A stretch of DNA of 64,000 nt, taken from NCBI RefSeq assembly GCF_000799565.1, contig NZ_JUHB01000001.1, positions 2,669,501 to 2,733,500 on the forward strand, read 5' to 3'. This DNA comes from Cellulophaga sp. Hel_I_12 (GTDB taxonomy: Bacteria; Bacteroidota; Bacteroidia; Flavobacteriales; Flavobacteriaceae). Position numbers and translations under genes: made by a program. Numbering within the stretch: position 1 is the stretch's first letter; each line of letters begins with the position of its first letter. Below are positions 33,248 through 41,786 of the stretch, in pieces. Below the pieces are notes generated by a model. The model was not told the DNA's origin and did not search any database. It saw only the letters and a program-made list of their open reading frames with translations.

Positions 33248-34057
33248 ATGAAATATTTTTATATACTCGTATTATTTGTTTTTTTTTCTTGTAAAGATGC
33301 AGGAAAGCAAAGCGTTGAAGAAGAACAGGATAGTGAAATAATTGTTTATGAAGAATATTCAGGTGAAGAACCCACTACACCAGAAGAAACAGAACTATAT
33401 AAGCCTGTGCCGCCAGAAGTTCAAACATACCCAAAAAGCAGTGCGCCCAGTGATGCCATTGTGCTTTTTAATAATAATAGTTTAAATGAATGGGTGAGTG
33501 TTGAAAATCCTGAAGTACCTGCAGAATGGATTATTAATCCGGATAGTAGTTTTACAGTTAAAAACAAATCAGGAGATATTAGAACTAAAAAAGAGTTTGG
33601 CAACATTCAATTACATTTAGAATGGAGATCTCCTGCGGAGATACAGGGAGAAAATCAAAGTAGGGCGAACAGCGGCGTATTTCTTCAAGGGAGATATGAA
33701 GTACAAATTTTAGATAACAATAATAATGACACCTACGTCAATGGGCAGGTAGCCTCTATTTACAAACAGCATATTCCACTAGCAAAGGCGTCAGTGCCCA
33801 GTGGTAAGTGGAATACCTATGACATCATATACCACGCTCCCGAATTCAATAAAAGAGGCGGTAAAATTAAATCAGCGACTATTACAGTACTTCATAATGG
33901 TGTTCTAGTTCAAGATCACGTAGAAATTAAAGGAACAACGCCTTATATAGGCTGGCCAAAAAATGAGGCACATGGTAAGGCACCTATTATTTTGCAAGAT
34001 CATGGCGATAACAGTAGGGTTAGTTTTAGAAATATTTGGGTACGTGAACTTAAATAG
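33248..34057 (+). CDS. Second DUF1080 lipoprotein with acidic Pro-rich linker
   Basis: A 269-residue lipoprotein (lipobox VFFSC at residues 11-15) with a DUF1080 domain. It differs from its neighbour by a linker of about 45 residues rich in Glu, Pro and Thr before the domain starts at DAIVLFNNNSLNEWVS. Conserved blocks are LHLEWRSP, NSGVFLQGRYEVQILDN, SGKWNTYDIIYHAPEF and PIILQDHGDNSRVSFRNIWVREL. The pair looks like an old duplication with diverged loops, so the two may act on different linkages. A new promoter box for yicC follows. Confidence 0.9.
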   Translation: MKYFYILVLFVFFSCKDAGKQSVEEEQDSEIIVYEEYSGEEPTTPEETELYKPVPPEVQTYPKSSAPSDAIVLFNNNSLNEWVSVENPEVPAEWIINPDSSFTVKNKSGDIRTKKEFGNIQLHLEWRSPAEIQGENQSRANSGVFLQGRYEVQILDNNNNDTYVNGQVASIYKQHIPLAKASVPSGKWNTYDIIYHAPEFNKRGGKIKSATITVLHNGVLVQDHVEIKGTTPYIGWPKNEAHGKAPIILQDHGDNSRVSFRNIWVRELK

Positions 34058-34098
34058 TGAAGCCTAGAAAACCTTAAAACCCTAAACCGAATTTTAAG

Positions 34099-34106
34099 TA
34101 TCTTTG
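34099..34106 (+). promoter_or_regulatory. -7 element TATCTTTG before yicC
   Basis: A perfect TAnnTTTG match 19 bases upstream of the yicC ATG, the same octamer as at 14380 and 18930. No -33 TTTG is seen at normal spacing. Confidence 0.5.
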
Positions 34107-34125
34107 CCAAAAATTACTGCATTTT

Positions 34126-34983
34126 ATGATTCAATCTATGACGGGGTTTGGTAAACATGTGATTCAACTCCCAAGTAAAAAAATAACCATCGAAATAAAA
34201 TCTTTAAACAGCAAAAGTTTAGATTTGAATGCACGGATGCCATCGGTGTATAAAGAAAAGGAACTAGAGCTTCGTAAAACTATTGCTACTGCTTTGGTAC
34301 GTGGTAAAATAGATTTTAGTTTATATCTTGAAAGTACGGGCAGCGAAACCTCTTCTGTCATTAATGAAGAAGTTGTGCGGCAGTATATGCAACAATTAAA
34401 TGCTATTGCCAGCGTCAACACGGAGAAATCATTAGAAATTGCTATGCGAATGCCTGATGCATTAAAAACTGAACGCGAAGATATTGATGAACAGGAGTAT
34501 AAAGCTATAGAAGAGGCACTTGAAATAGCCTTGCAGGAAATCAATTTGTTTAGGTCTGAAGAAGGTCAAGTTTTAGACGATGATTTTGTGGCACGAATAG
34601 GGACAATTACTTCATTATTACTGGAGGTCGCTGAATTGGATAAAGCACGCTTGGATACCATCCGAGAGCGCTTAGAAAAGGCAGTATCCGATTTAAAAGT
34701 AAGCCTTGATGAAAATCGTTTTGAGCAAGAACTTATTTACTATTTAGAAAAATATGATATCACGGAAGAAAAAGTGCGTCTAAAAAACCATCTTGATTAT
34801 TTTATGACGACCCTTAAATCAACCGACTCAAACGGAAGAAAGTTAGGCTTTATTTGTCAAGAAATAGGCCGTGAAATAAATACCATTGGTTCAAAAGCCA
34901 ATTTTGCACCACTACAGCAGGTAGTGGTACAAATGAAAGATGAGTTAGAGAAAATTAAAGAACAAATGTTAAACGTACTGTAA
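34126..34983 (+). CDS. YicC family endoribonuclease
   Basis: A 285-residue protein with the conserved YicC N-terminus IQSMTGFGKH and a C-terminal DUF1732 block ending GREINTIGSKANFAPLQQVVVQMKDEL. The middle includes EIKSLNSKSLDLNARMPSVY, also conserved. YicC proteins have been shown to act as endoribonucleases in E. coli and Bacillus. Genomic position upstream of gmk, as here, is widespread. The spacer to gmk is 114 bases. Confidence 0.93.
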   Translation: MIQSMTGFGKHVIQLPSKKITIEIKSLNSKSLDLNARMPSVYKEKELELRKTIATALVRGKIDFSLYLESTGSETSSVINEEVVRQYMQQLNAIASVNTEKSLEIAMRMPDALKTEREDIDEQEYKAIEEALEIALQEINLFRSEEGQVLDDDFVARIGTITSLLLEVAELDKARLDTIRERLEKAVSDLKVSLDENRFEQELIYYLEKYDITEEKVRLKNHLDYFMTTLKSTDSNGRKLGFICQEIGREINTIGSKANFAPLQQVVVQMKDELEKIKEQMLNVL

Positions 34984-35097
34984 TGAAACCAGCCGGGGCA
35001 AAAAGGTACTTTTAAACCCCATGCTGATGCGTAAATTACAAACTTCTATTCAAGAAAATAGAGGTATTACATTTTTAAAATAACATAATACCAGCAT

Positions 35098-35673
35098 ATG
35101 AAAGGCGGTAAACTTATTATTTTTTCAGCCCCTTCAGGGAGCGGTAAAACTACCATTGTTAGACATTTATTAGCACAGGAAGACTTAAATTTGGCCTTCT
35201 CTATTTCTGCAACGTCTCGTCCAAGAAGGGGGAAAGAAAAACACGGAGAACACTATTATTTTATGACGCTCTCAGAATTTAAAAAGCACATAAAAAATGA
35301 AGACTTTTTAGAGTGGGAAGAAGTATATCGCGATAATTTTTATGGTACCTTAAAAAAGGAGGTAGAACGTCTTTGGGCAGAAGGTAAACATGTAATTTTT
35401 GATATAGATGTTGTTGGCGGGCTTAGAATAAAAAAGAAATTTCCGGATCAAACCTTAGCAGTTTTTGTAAAACCACCTAGTGTTGATGAGCTTAAAATAC
35501 GCTTAAAGAAAAGAAGTACAGAGAGCGATGAAAAAATAAATATGCGTATTGCAAAGGCATCGGTAGAATTAGCAACAGCACCTCAGTTCGATAAAATCAT
35601 TAAAAATTACGACTTAGATGTAGCCTTACAGGAGGCTCACGATCTAGTTGCTGAATTTTTACAAGAGCATTAA
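35098..35673 (+). CDS. gmk: Guanylate kinase
   Basis: A 191-residue nucleotide kinase converting GMP and ATP to GDP and ADP. The P-loop is SAPSGSGKTTIVRH near residue 10, followed by SATSRPRRGKEKHGEHYYF (GMP binding), FLEWEEVYRDNFYGT, and the lid KKRSTESDEKINMRI. Length is typical. It follows yicC and precedes nadD by 3 bases, a conserved Bacteroidota order. Confidence 0.96.
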   Translation: MKGGKLIIFSAPSGSGKTTIVRHLLAQEDLNLAFSISATSRPRRGKEKHGEHYYFMTLSEFKKHIKNEDFLEWEEVYRDNFYGTLKKEVERLWAEGKHVIFDIDVVGGLRIKKKFPDQTLAVFVKPPSVDELKIRLKKRSTESDEKINMRIAKASVELATAPQFDKIIKNYDLDVALQEAHDLVAEFLQEH

Positions 35674-35676
35674 AAA

Positions 35677-36264
35677 GTGAAAAAAGTAGGACTCTATTTT
35701 GGAACCTTCAATCCTATTCATATTGGCCACTTAGTGATTGCCAATCATATGGTCGAATTTTCAGATTTAGACGAAGTGTGGTTCGTGGTCACACCTCAAA
35801 GTCCGTTTAAAACTAAAAAATCTTTATTAGACAATCATCACCGTTACCAAATGGTGTACGAGGCTACAGTAGGGTATGATAAATTAAAGCCTAGCAACAT
35901 AGAGTTTAAGCTACCACAACCCAATTACACCATAAATACCTTAGTGCATCTCGAAGAAAAGTATAAAAGCAAATATGCTTTTTCTTTAATCATGGGAGAA
36001 GACAATTTAAAGAGCTTTCACAAATGGAAAAATTATGAGGTAATCCTTGAAAATTATAACCTTTGCGTATATCCTCGAATTTCTGAAGGTGCTATGGAGC
36101 ATCAATTTATAAATCATCCAAAAATTCAAAGGGTTGATGCCCCTATTATGGAAATTTCCTCTACGTTTATTAGAAAAAATCATAAAGCAGGTAAAAACAT
36201 CAAACCCTTACTTCCTGAAGCTGTTTTTAAGTATCTAGATGACATGAACTTTTATAGGAAGTAG
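35677..36264 (+). CDS. nadD: Nicotinate-nucleotide adenylyltransferase
   Basis: A 195-residue enzyme making deamido-NAD from nicotinate mononucleotide and ATP. The nucleotidyltransferase motifs are GLYFGTFNPIHIGHL (HxGH) and ISSTFIRK near the C-terminus. The start codon is GTG at 35677, three bases after the gmk stop; no ATG fits the conserved N-terminus, so GTG is well supported. Translational coupling to gmk is likely. Confidence 0.95.
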   Translation: MKKVGLYFGTFNPIHIGHLVIANHMVEFSDLDEVWFVVTPQSPFKTKKSLLDNHHRYQMVYEATVGYDKLKPSNIEFKLPQPNYTINTLVHLEEKYKSKYAFSLIMGEDNLKSFHKWKNYEVILENYNLCVYPRISEGAMEHQFINHPKIQRVDAPIMEISSTFIRKNHKAGKNIKPLLPEAVFKYLDDMNFYRK

Positions 36265-36616
36265 ACCCTATTTTTCAGGTTTTTCACCCCATGAATAGCT
36301 TTTTTTAATACGCTCAAACGGCTACTGTGATTTTCTTGATTTTTTATGCCCCAGATATTTTTTTAAAAATCATACCTCTTCCTTATCATCGCTATTTACC
36401 AACGAAAAAATTACTGTTGCTAAATTTTTTAGATGAATCTTCATTTCAGCACTAAAAAAAGGGCACTCCTCATTTTTATGTTAATATTATTCTAAATTCA
36501 CTAGGAACAAGTCTTGTTTTTCTAATTTAGAAACCGCTAATCAAACAGGCTTTTTTTGAATGGTTTTAATTTTGAGAAAGAGCCGAAGAATTAGTTTAAA
36601 AAATAAATACTTAAAA
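36265..36616. other. Intergenic region with concentric inverted repeats
   Basis: No gene is supported in 352 bases. At 36491-36531 two inverted repeats share one centre: outer arms TCTAAATT and AATTTAGA, inner arms AACAAG and CTTGTT around one base. The inner hairpin is followed by a T-run, so it may be a weak terminator for nadD or a regulatory site of the protease gene, whose ATG is 85 bases downstream. Confidence 0.4.
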
Positions 36617-39109
36617 ATGAAAAAACTACTACTATTTTGCGTTTGCATGTCCTTATTTTCGCTACCAAACGTACAAGCTCAAAAAAAGAAAAAAAAATCA
36701 AAAGAAGTTGTTCAACCGGCGCCAAAGCCCAAAGACAAGGATGCGATAAAAAGCTATGCTGAGGTCATTACCAAAGAAGCCATAACTGATGAAGGCTTAT
36801 TTAAAACACATCAAGTAAAAAAGGCGTATTTCTATGAAATTCCGATGAGCCTATTAGAGAAAGATATGCTTTGGGTGAGTAGAATTGCTCAAATACCTAC
36901 CGGTTTAGGAGGTGGTTTTGTAAATGCAGGTTCAAAAACCAACGAGCAAGTAGTACATTGGCAGCGGTATCAAAATAAAATTTTATTGAAAATAAAGTCA
37001 TATGCCAATATAGCAGACAGTACAAAAGCCATCTCAAAGTCAGTTCAAGTCAACAATTATGAACCTACTTTATTTGCTTTTGATATAGAAGCTTTTAATT
37101 CAGATTCTACTGCTGTAGTTATTGATGTTACCAAGTTTTTCTCTCAAGACGTTCCAGCCATTAGCGGCCTTTCTGGCCGATTACGCACGGAGTACAAAGT
37201 TAAAAGATTAGACGCTTCTAGGAGTTTTATTAACAGTGTTAAAAGCTTTCCAAAGAATATTGAAGTTAAGCAAGATTTCACGTATGAAGCCTCTCAACCG
37301 CCGTCAAATGCTGATTCAGAATCTATAAGTCTTCAAATGAATCAGTCTATGATACTTTTACCAGAAAAACCAATGCAACCAAGATTAAACGATCCTAGAG
37401 TTGGGTTTTTTACAGTAAGCCAATATGATTACGGTAGTGATGAATTAAAGGCAGATGAAAAAACATACATTAGACGCTGGCGATTAGAACCAAAAGACCC
37501 AGAGGCTTATGCACGCGGAGAATTGGTAGAGCCGGTGAAACCAATTGTTTATTATTTAGATCCTGGAACTCCTGAAAACCTAAAAGCATACATTCGCCAA
37601 GGTATCGAAGACTGGCAAAAACCTTTTGAAACAGCAGGTTTTAAAAACGCCATTATCGCAAAAGATGCTCCAACACCTGAAGAAGATCCTGAATTTAGTC
37701 CTGAAGATATTCGGTATTCAGTAGTGCGTTATGTGGCAAGTACCACCAGAAATGCAGTAGGACCTAGTGTTTCTGACCCTAGAAGTGGAGAAATTATCGA
37801 AAGTGATATTATCTGGTATCACAATCATTTAAGAAGCTATAGAAACCGTTATTTGCTAGAAACAGGAGCAGCAAACCCATCGGCTAGAACCCTAAGTACA
37901 TCAGAAGAAGAAATAGGAGAAATGATGCGAATGGTTATTGCACACGAAGTAGGCCATGCACTAGGTTTTCCGCATAATATGGGTGCAAGTTATGCCTATC
38001 CTGTAGAATCTTTAAGAGATGGTGCCTTTACTCAAGAATTTGGTTTGGCAGCTAGTTTAATGGATTATACCAGGTATAACTATGTAGCACAACCAGGTGA
38101 TAAAAACATCCGTTTTGTGCGTCAAATGGGACCTTATGATCACTATGCCATCAATTGGGGCTATCGTTTTCTTCCCGAAGCTAAATCACCAGAAGATGAA
38201 AAACCAACCTTAAATAAATGGATTTTGGAAAAAGCCGATGACCCTAAATATAAATATGGGCGACAATCGAGTTCTTTCGATCCAGAATCACAAACTGAGG
38301 GAGTAGGCGATGATCCTGTCTTGGCAAGTACTTATGGATTAAAAAACTTAAAATATGTCGCAGCAAATTTACCTGCATGGACATCGGATAAAACTAATAA
38401 TTACGATGATTTAGAAGAGTTATATGGCGAGCTTTTAGGAGTATATTCTCGTTTTGTGGGTCATGTGGTAACAAATATTGGGGGCGTTATCGAAAATTTA
38501 AAAACTCCAGAACAAGACGGATTTGTATATACACACTTAGATAAAAAGTCGCAGCAAGAATCAATGCAATGGTTGCAAAAAAATATATTTGAAACACCTG
38601 ATTGGTTGATTGATAAAAAAATACTACAAAATATAGATCACGCGGGTTATTTTGAAAATGTAAGAGGCTTACAAGAGCGTCATCTTAATGCAATATTGAG
38701 TTTTGATCGTTTAGGAAGATTAATTGATGCCGAAACCACTAATGAGAATTATTATAGTGCTTTAGAAATGATGAAAGATCTACGCTCAGGTATTTGGAGT
38801 GAAGCTTACAGTGGCAAAAGCGCAAGTATTTACAGGAGAAATTTACAACGCTCTTATGTGGATAGAATGGGTTACTTATTAACGAATGAGGGCAGCTCAA
38901 GGCGGTCAAGTAGATCAGGTGTTGAAGGAGCCATTAGTTATGACGTTAATGTTTCTGATGTGCGTTCCTTAGCTCGTGGAGAGTTAAATACCTTACGTTC
39001 TCAACTTAATAGAGCGAAAAATACAGGAGTAAACACCATTACAAGGTACCATTATGAAGATGCTATAGCAAGAATAGATGAATTGCTTGAAGGTAGTTCC
39101 GCTAAGTAA
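36617..39109 (+). CDS. Secreted zinc-dependent metalloprotease (DUF5117/DUF4953 type)
   Basis: An 830-residue exported protein with a signal peptide ending NVQAQ (residue 22) and a lysine-rich start of the mature chain. The order matches the Bacteroidota zincins of the DUF5118-DUF5117-DUF4953 type. The metzincin motif HEVGHALGFPH has ligands His443, His447, His453 and catalytic Glu444. ASLMDYTRYNY downstream supplies the Met-turn-like segment. The chosen Met gives a normal signal; a longer frame starts 57 bases upstream. Substrate is unknown. Confidence 0.9.
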   Translation: MKKLLLFCVCMSLFSLPNVQAQKKKKKSKEVVQPAPKPKDKDAIKSYAEVITKEAITDEGLFKTHQVKKAYFYEIPMSLLEKDMLWVSRIAQIPTGLGGGFVNAGSKTNEQVVHWQRYQNKILLKIKSYANIADSTKAISKSVQVNNYEPTLFAFDIEAFNSDSTAVVIDVTKFFSQDVPAISGLSGRLRTEYKVKRLDASRSFINSVKSFPKNIEVKQDFTYEASQPPSNADSESISLQMNQSMILLPEKPMQPRLNDPRVGFFTVSQYDYGSDELKADEKTYIRRWRLEPKDPEAYARGELVEPVKPIVYYLDPGTPENLKAYIRQGIEDWQKPFETAGFKNAIIAKDAPTPEEDPEFSPEDIRYSVVRYVASTTRNAVGPSVSDPRSGEIIESDIIWYHNHLRSYRNRYLLETGAANPSARTLSTSEEEIGEMMRMVIAHEVGHALGFPHNMGASYAYPVESLRDGAFTQEFGLAASLMDYTRYNYVAQPGDKNIRFVRQMGPYDHYAINWGYRFLPEAKSPEDEKPTLNKWILEKADDPKYKYGRQSSSFDPESQTEGVGDDPVLASTYGLKNLKYVAANLPAWTSDKTNNYDDLEELYGELLGVYSRFVGHVVTNIGGVIENLKTPEQDGFVYTHLDKKSQQESMQWLQKNIFETPDWLIDKKILQNIDHAGYFENVRGLQERHLNAILSFDRLGRLIDAETTNENYYSALEMMKDLRSGIWSEAYSGKSASIYRRNLQRSYVDRMGYLLTNEGSSRRSSRSGVEGAISYDVNVSDVRSLARGELNTLRSQLNRAKNTGVNTITRYHYEDAIARIDELLEGSSAK

Positions 39110-39125
39110 TATGTAGCTCTTTAGC

Positions 39126-39208
39126 AGTATTCTCATAAAGTAATCAGTGTTCAGCAGCAGTAGGCAGGTTAAATAACAATGAACTGCTCACTGCTGCTGA
39201 TTACTTTT
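39126..39208. repeat. Inverted array of AGTNNNC heptamers
   Basis: Left part: AGTATTC (39126), then AGTAATC, AGTGTTC, a 6-base AGCAGC and AGTAGGC up to 39165. Right part, on the other strand: AGTAATC, AGCAGC, AGTGAGC up to about 39208. The halves can pair as a long imperfect hairpin followed by T5, so it may also terminate the protease transcript. Confidence 0.6.
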
Positions 39209-39284
39209 TAAGGCTTATTTTAAATATATTTCAGGAAAAAATCATCTTAAAATTAGCTTTATGCTGCAAGAATGTTTCACTTTT

Positions 39285-39410
39285 AGCCTACAGCCTACAG
39301 CCTACAGCCTACAGCCTACAGCCTACAGCCTACAGCCTACAGCCTACATCCTACAGCCTACAGCCTACAGCCTACAGCCTACAGCCTACATCCTACAGCC
39401 TACAGCCTAC
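39285..39410. repeat. Tandem heptamer array, 18 copies of AGCCTAC
   Basis: Exactly 18 contiguous 7-base units. Sixteen are AGCCTAC; the 10th (39348) and 16th (39390) are ATCCTAC. The array ends one base before the stop codon of the PiT gene, so it forms the start of that gene's 3' untranslated region. The matching variant units suggest duplication of multi-unit blocks. Confidence 0.95.
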
Positions 39411-39411
39411 A

Positions 39412-41712
39412 TTACTTCTGAGTAGGATCTACTTTTGCTGGTTTTACAGAGCTGTCATGCTCATTATAATAAAGTTCTAATAGATTCATAGTAGCGACTA
39501 GAAGGTCTTTTGTCTCCTGTAGCAATGAAAAATATAGCGTAGTATTTTTTGGACTGGATTCTTCAGTTCTTGTTCTGGCTACTTGTTTTTCAATTTTTTG
39601 CGACACAAGGTCATAAGCTTCTTGTTTATGCTTTAAAATAAGACCTATCTGCTCAAAAGAATTAGAATCAAAAGCGGCTTTGGTTGCTGAAAAAACATGA
39701 TCGAGTTTCGCATCAATTTCCTTGAGCTCTTTTATTTGGTTATATTTTAATTTTTTATGATTGTTGTGAATGTGTTTGTGACTTACTTTGGTAATATATT
39801 CTAAGGATTGCGCCATGTCTTGCAAGTACCCTAAAATACTGATGTAAAAATTACTAGCACCTAAACTAGATTCATCTAAATTTTTTATAAAATAAAAGAT
39901 GTTATCTCGGAGTTCATCAATCTCGTTAGACAATTTAGTTACCTGTTTTTTGTTCTTTTTAAGGGCATCTAAATCTTGTCTGGCTAAACCATCAATAGCA
40001 TTCGTATAAATTTTATTACTTCGTTTTACAACGCTAGAAATATTGTCCGTACTTTCTGAGATGACACCTTGAATAGAACTGCTTTCCGCTCTCTTAAGAC
40101 TGTCTTCGGCTTTGATTTCCTTCGTTTTTTTATTGTAGGAAATGTAATTTCGGGCTAATAATAAAAAAGCCGCAAAAAGCAATACTGCGATAGCGGCACC
40201 TTTTCCAAAGCTGATAATCGCTAAAATAATACCAGCAGTCACAAAAGCGATGATGGCTGTTCCAAACCAACCGCCAATGACATTTAAAACACCAGCAACT
40301 CTATAAACAGCGCTTTCAGCGCCCCAAGCTCTATCGGCTAAGGAACTACCCATCGCTACCATAAAGGTTACATAGGTGGTAGATAAAGGTAGTTTGTAAG
40401 AGGTTGCAATAGAAATAAGAATACCGGCGACCATTAGATTTACGGCAGCTCTAACCATATCAAAAGCAGGCATTTCGTAAGTTTTATCTTTTGCCATTTC
40501 AATAACAGGCTTACTAAAGCGTTTGTCTAGTTTGTTTTGTGCAACTTTTGGAATAAATGACGATGTTATCGTTGAAATTCCCACAGCAAACCGAACAATA
40601 GTTCTCGATAAATAATTAGGCTGAAAACGCTCTTTACCGTCACCTTCTCTGGCTAAATTAATTTCTGTTTCAGCAACATATCTGGCTTTCTTAGAAAGCC
40701 ACAGGGTAGTGACCATAACAATCCCTGAAATAAATAATAAGAGCGTGGGAGTTTCTACTTTGTCAGACAAAATACTCATGCCAAATTCTGTTGCAGGTAT
40801 ACCTGAGGCTGCCCAAGCTTCATACGATTGCCATGCGGCTATAGGTACCCCAATAAAATTTACCAAATCGTTACCTGCAAAAGCCAAAGCCAAGGCAAAG
40901 GTACCCACACCAATAATAATTTTATAGATGTTAAATTTAGCGACATGTATTAATAGGTAAGAAAGTACAGACCATAATAAAAAGTTTCCAAGAACGAGTG
41001 TAATTGCCTTTGCCTCAAGATAATTTTTAATAGTCATTCCCTCCAAAAACTCAAATTGTTGACTTGCGTATGCGGTTCCACCAATACCTTTCATTAAAAT
41101 AAAATAGGTCATGGCAGATAATGCAAATCCACCAAATACGGCACTAACCCATTTGGGCTGTCTTTCAAAATTAAAAGACAATAAGGATCTGGAAATCCAT
41201 TGTACAAGGGCCCCTATAGAAAAAGCAATGACCACAGATAGTAAAATTCCCAGGACAATTTCTGTTGCTTTTTCGGTATTTATATAATTAACAACGTCTG
41301 TAAAACTGCCATTATCATTTGCAATTTTTATAAGCGCCATAGCTACCGATGCACCTAAAAGCTCAAAAACGATCGAAACCGTAGTTGAGGTAGGCATCCC
41401 AATCGTATTAAAAAAGTCTAATAAAAGAATATCAGTAATCATGACCGCCATAAAAATGAACATGATTTCATTAAAATAGAATTCGTTAGGGTTGAAAATT
41501 CCTTTCCGGGCTACTTCCATCATCCCGCTAGAAAAGATAGCCCCTAAACCTATTCCAACACTAGCCACTATCATTATGGTCTTGAACGATATGGCTTTTG
41601 AGCCAATAGCCGAATTTAAAAAGTTTACTGCGTCATTACTAACACCTACAACCAAATCAGCGACTGCTAAAACGGCTAAGGCTATTATCATCAATAGGTA
41701 AATATTATCCAT
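39412..41712 (-). CDS. PiT family inorganic phosphate transporter with PhoU-like C-terminus
   Basis: A 766-residue protein. The two PHO4 (PiT) repeats are seen in the N-terminal [24 protein letters not shown] and the later [17 protein letters not shown], with many helices up to about residue 525. The C-terminal about 200 residues are charged and helical ([43 protein letters not shown]), resembling PhoU/DUF47 proteins that regulate PiT transporters. The fusion would place a regulator on the transporter. It is downstream of a phosphate-type porin gene, with a heptamer array just past its stop. Confidence 0.9.
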   Translation of the reverse strand: MDNIYLLMIIALAVLAVADLVVGVSNDAVNFLNSAIGSKAISFKTIMIVASVGIGLGAIFSSGMMEVARKGIFNPNEFYFNEIMFIFMAVMITDILLLDFFNTIGMPTSTTVSIVFELLGASVAMALIKIANDNGSFTDVVNYINTEKATEIVLGILLSVVIAFSIGALVQWISRSLLSFNFERQPKWVSAVFGGFALSAMTYFILMKGIGGTAYASQQFEFLEGMTIKNYLEAKAITLVLGNFLLWSVLSYLLIHVAKFNIYKIIIGVGTFALALAFAGNDLVNFIGVPIAAWQSYEAWAASGIPATEFGMSILSDKVETPTLLLFISGIVMVTTLWLSKKARYVAETEINLAREGDGKERFQPNYLSRTIVRFAVGISTITSSFIPKVAQNKLDKRFSKPVIEMAKDKTYEMPAFDMVRAAVNLMVAGILISIATSYKLPLSTTYVTFMVAMGSSLADRAWGAESAVYRVAGVLNVIGGWFGTAIIAFVTAGIILAIISFGKGAAIAVLLFAAFLLLARNYISYNKKTKEIKAEDSLKRAESSSIQGVISESTDNISSVVKRSNKIYTNAIDGLARQDLDALKKNKKQVTKLSNEIDELRDNIFYFIKNLDESSLGASNFYISILGYLQDMAQSLEYITKVSHKHIHNNHKKLKYNQIKELKEIDAKLDHVFSATKAAFDSNSFEQIGLILKHKQEAYDLVSQKIEKQVARTRTEESSPKNTTLYFSLLQETKDLLVATMNLLELYYNEHDSSVKPAKVDPTQK

Positions 41713-41753
41713 CTTTTAAGAAAAAATTAGTTTGCAAATATTAAAGGAAAATA

Positions 41754-41778
41754 CAAATATAATGTTAGGTTAAAGTTA
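41754..41778 (-). promoter_or_regulatory. Promoter and AATGTTA repeats before PiT gene
   Basis: On the minus strand TATATTTG (41754-41761) fits the -7 consensus. Overlapping its edge, AATGTTA (41761) and AAAGTTA (41772) repeat with an 11-bp period, as at the porin promoter. The site is shorter than at the porin and the overlap with the -7 box is a weakness. Confidence 0.35.
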
Positions 41779-41786
41779 TTTTTTTA

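Noticed and set aside
39285..39410. CRISPR array
   Set aside because: The units are contiguous 7-mers with no spacers and there are no cas genes.
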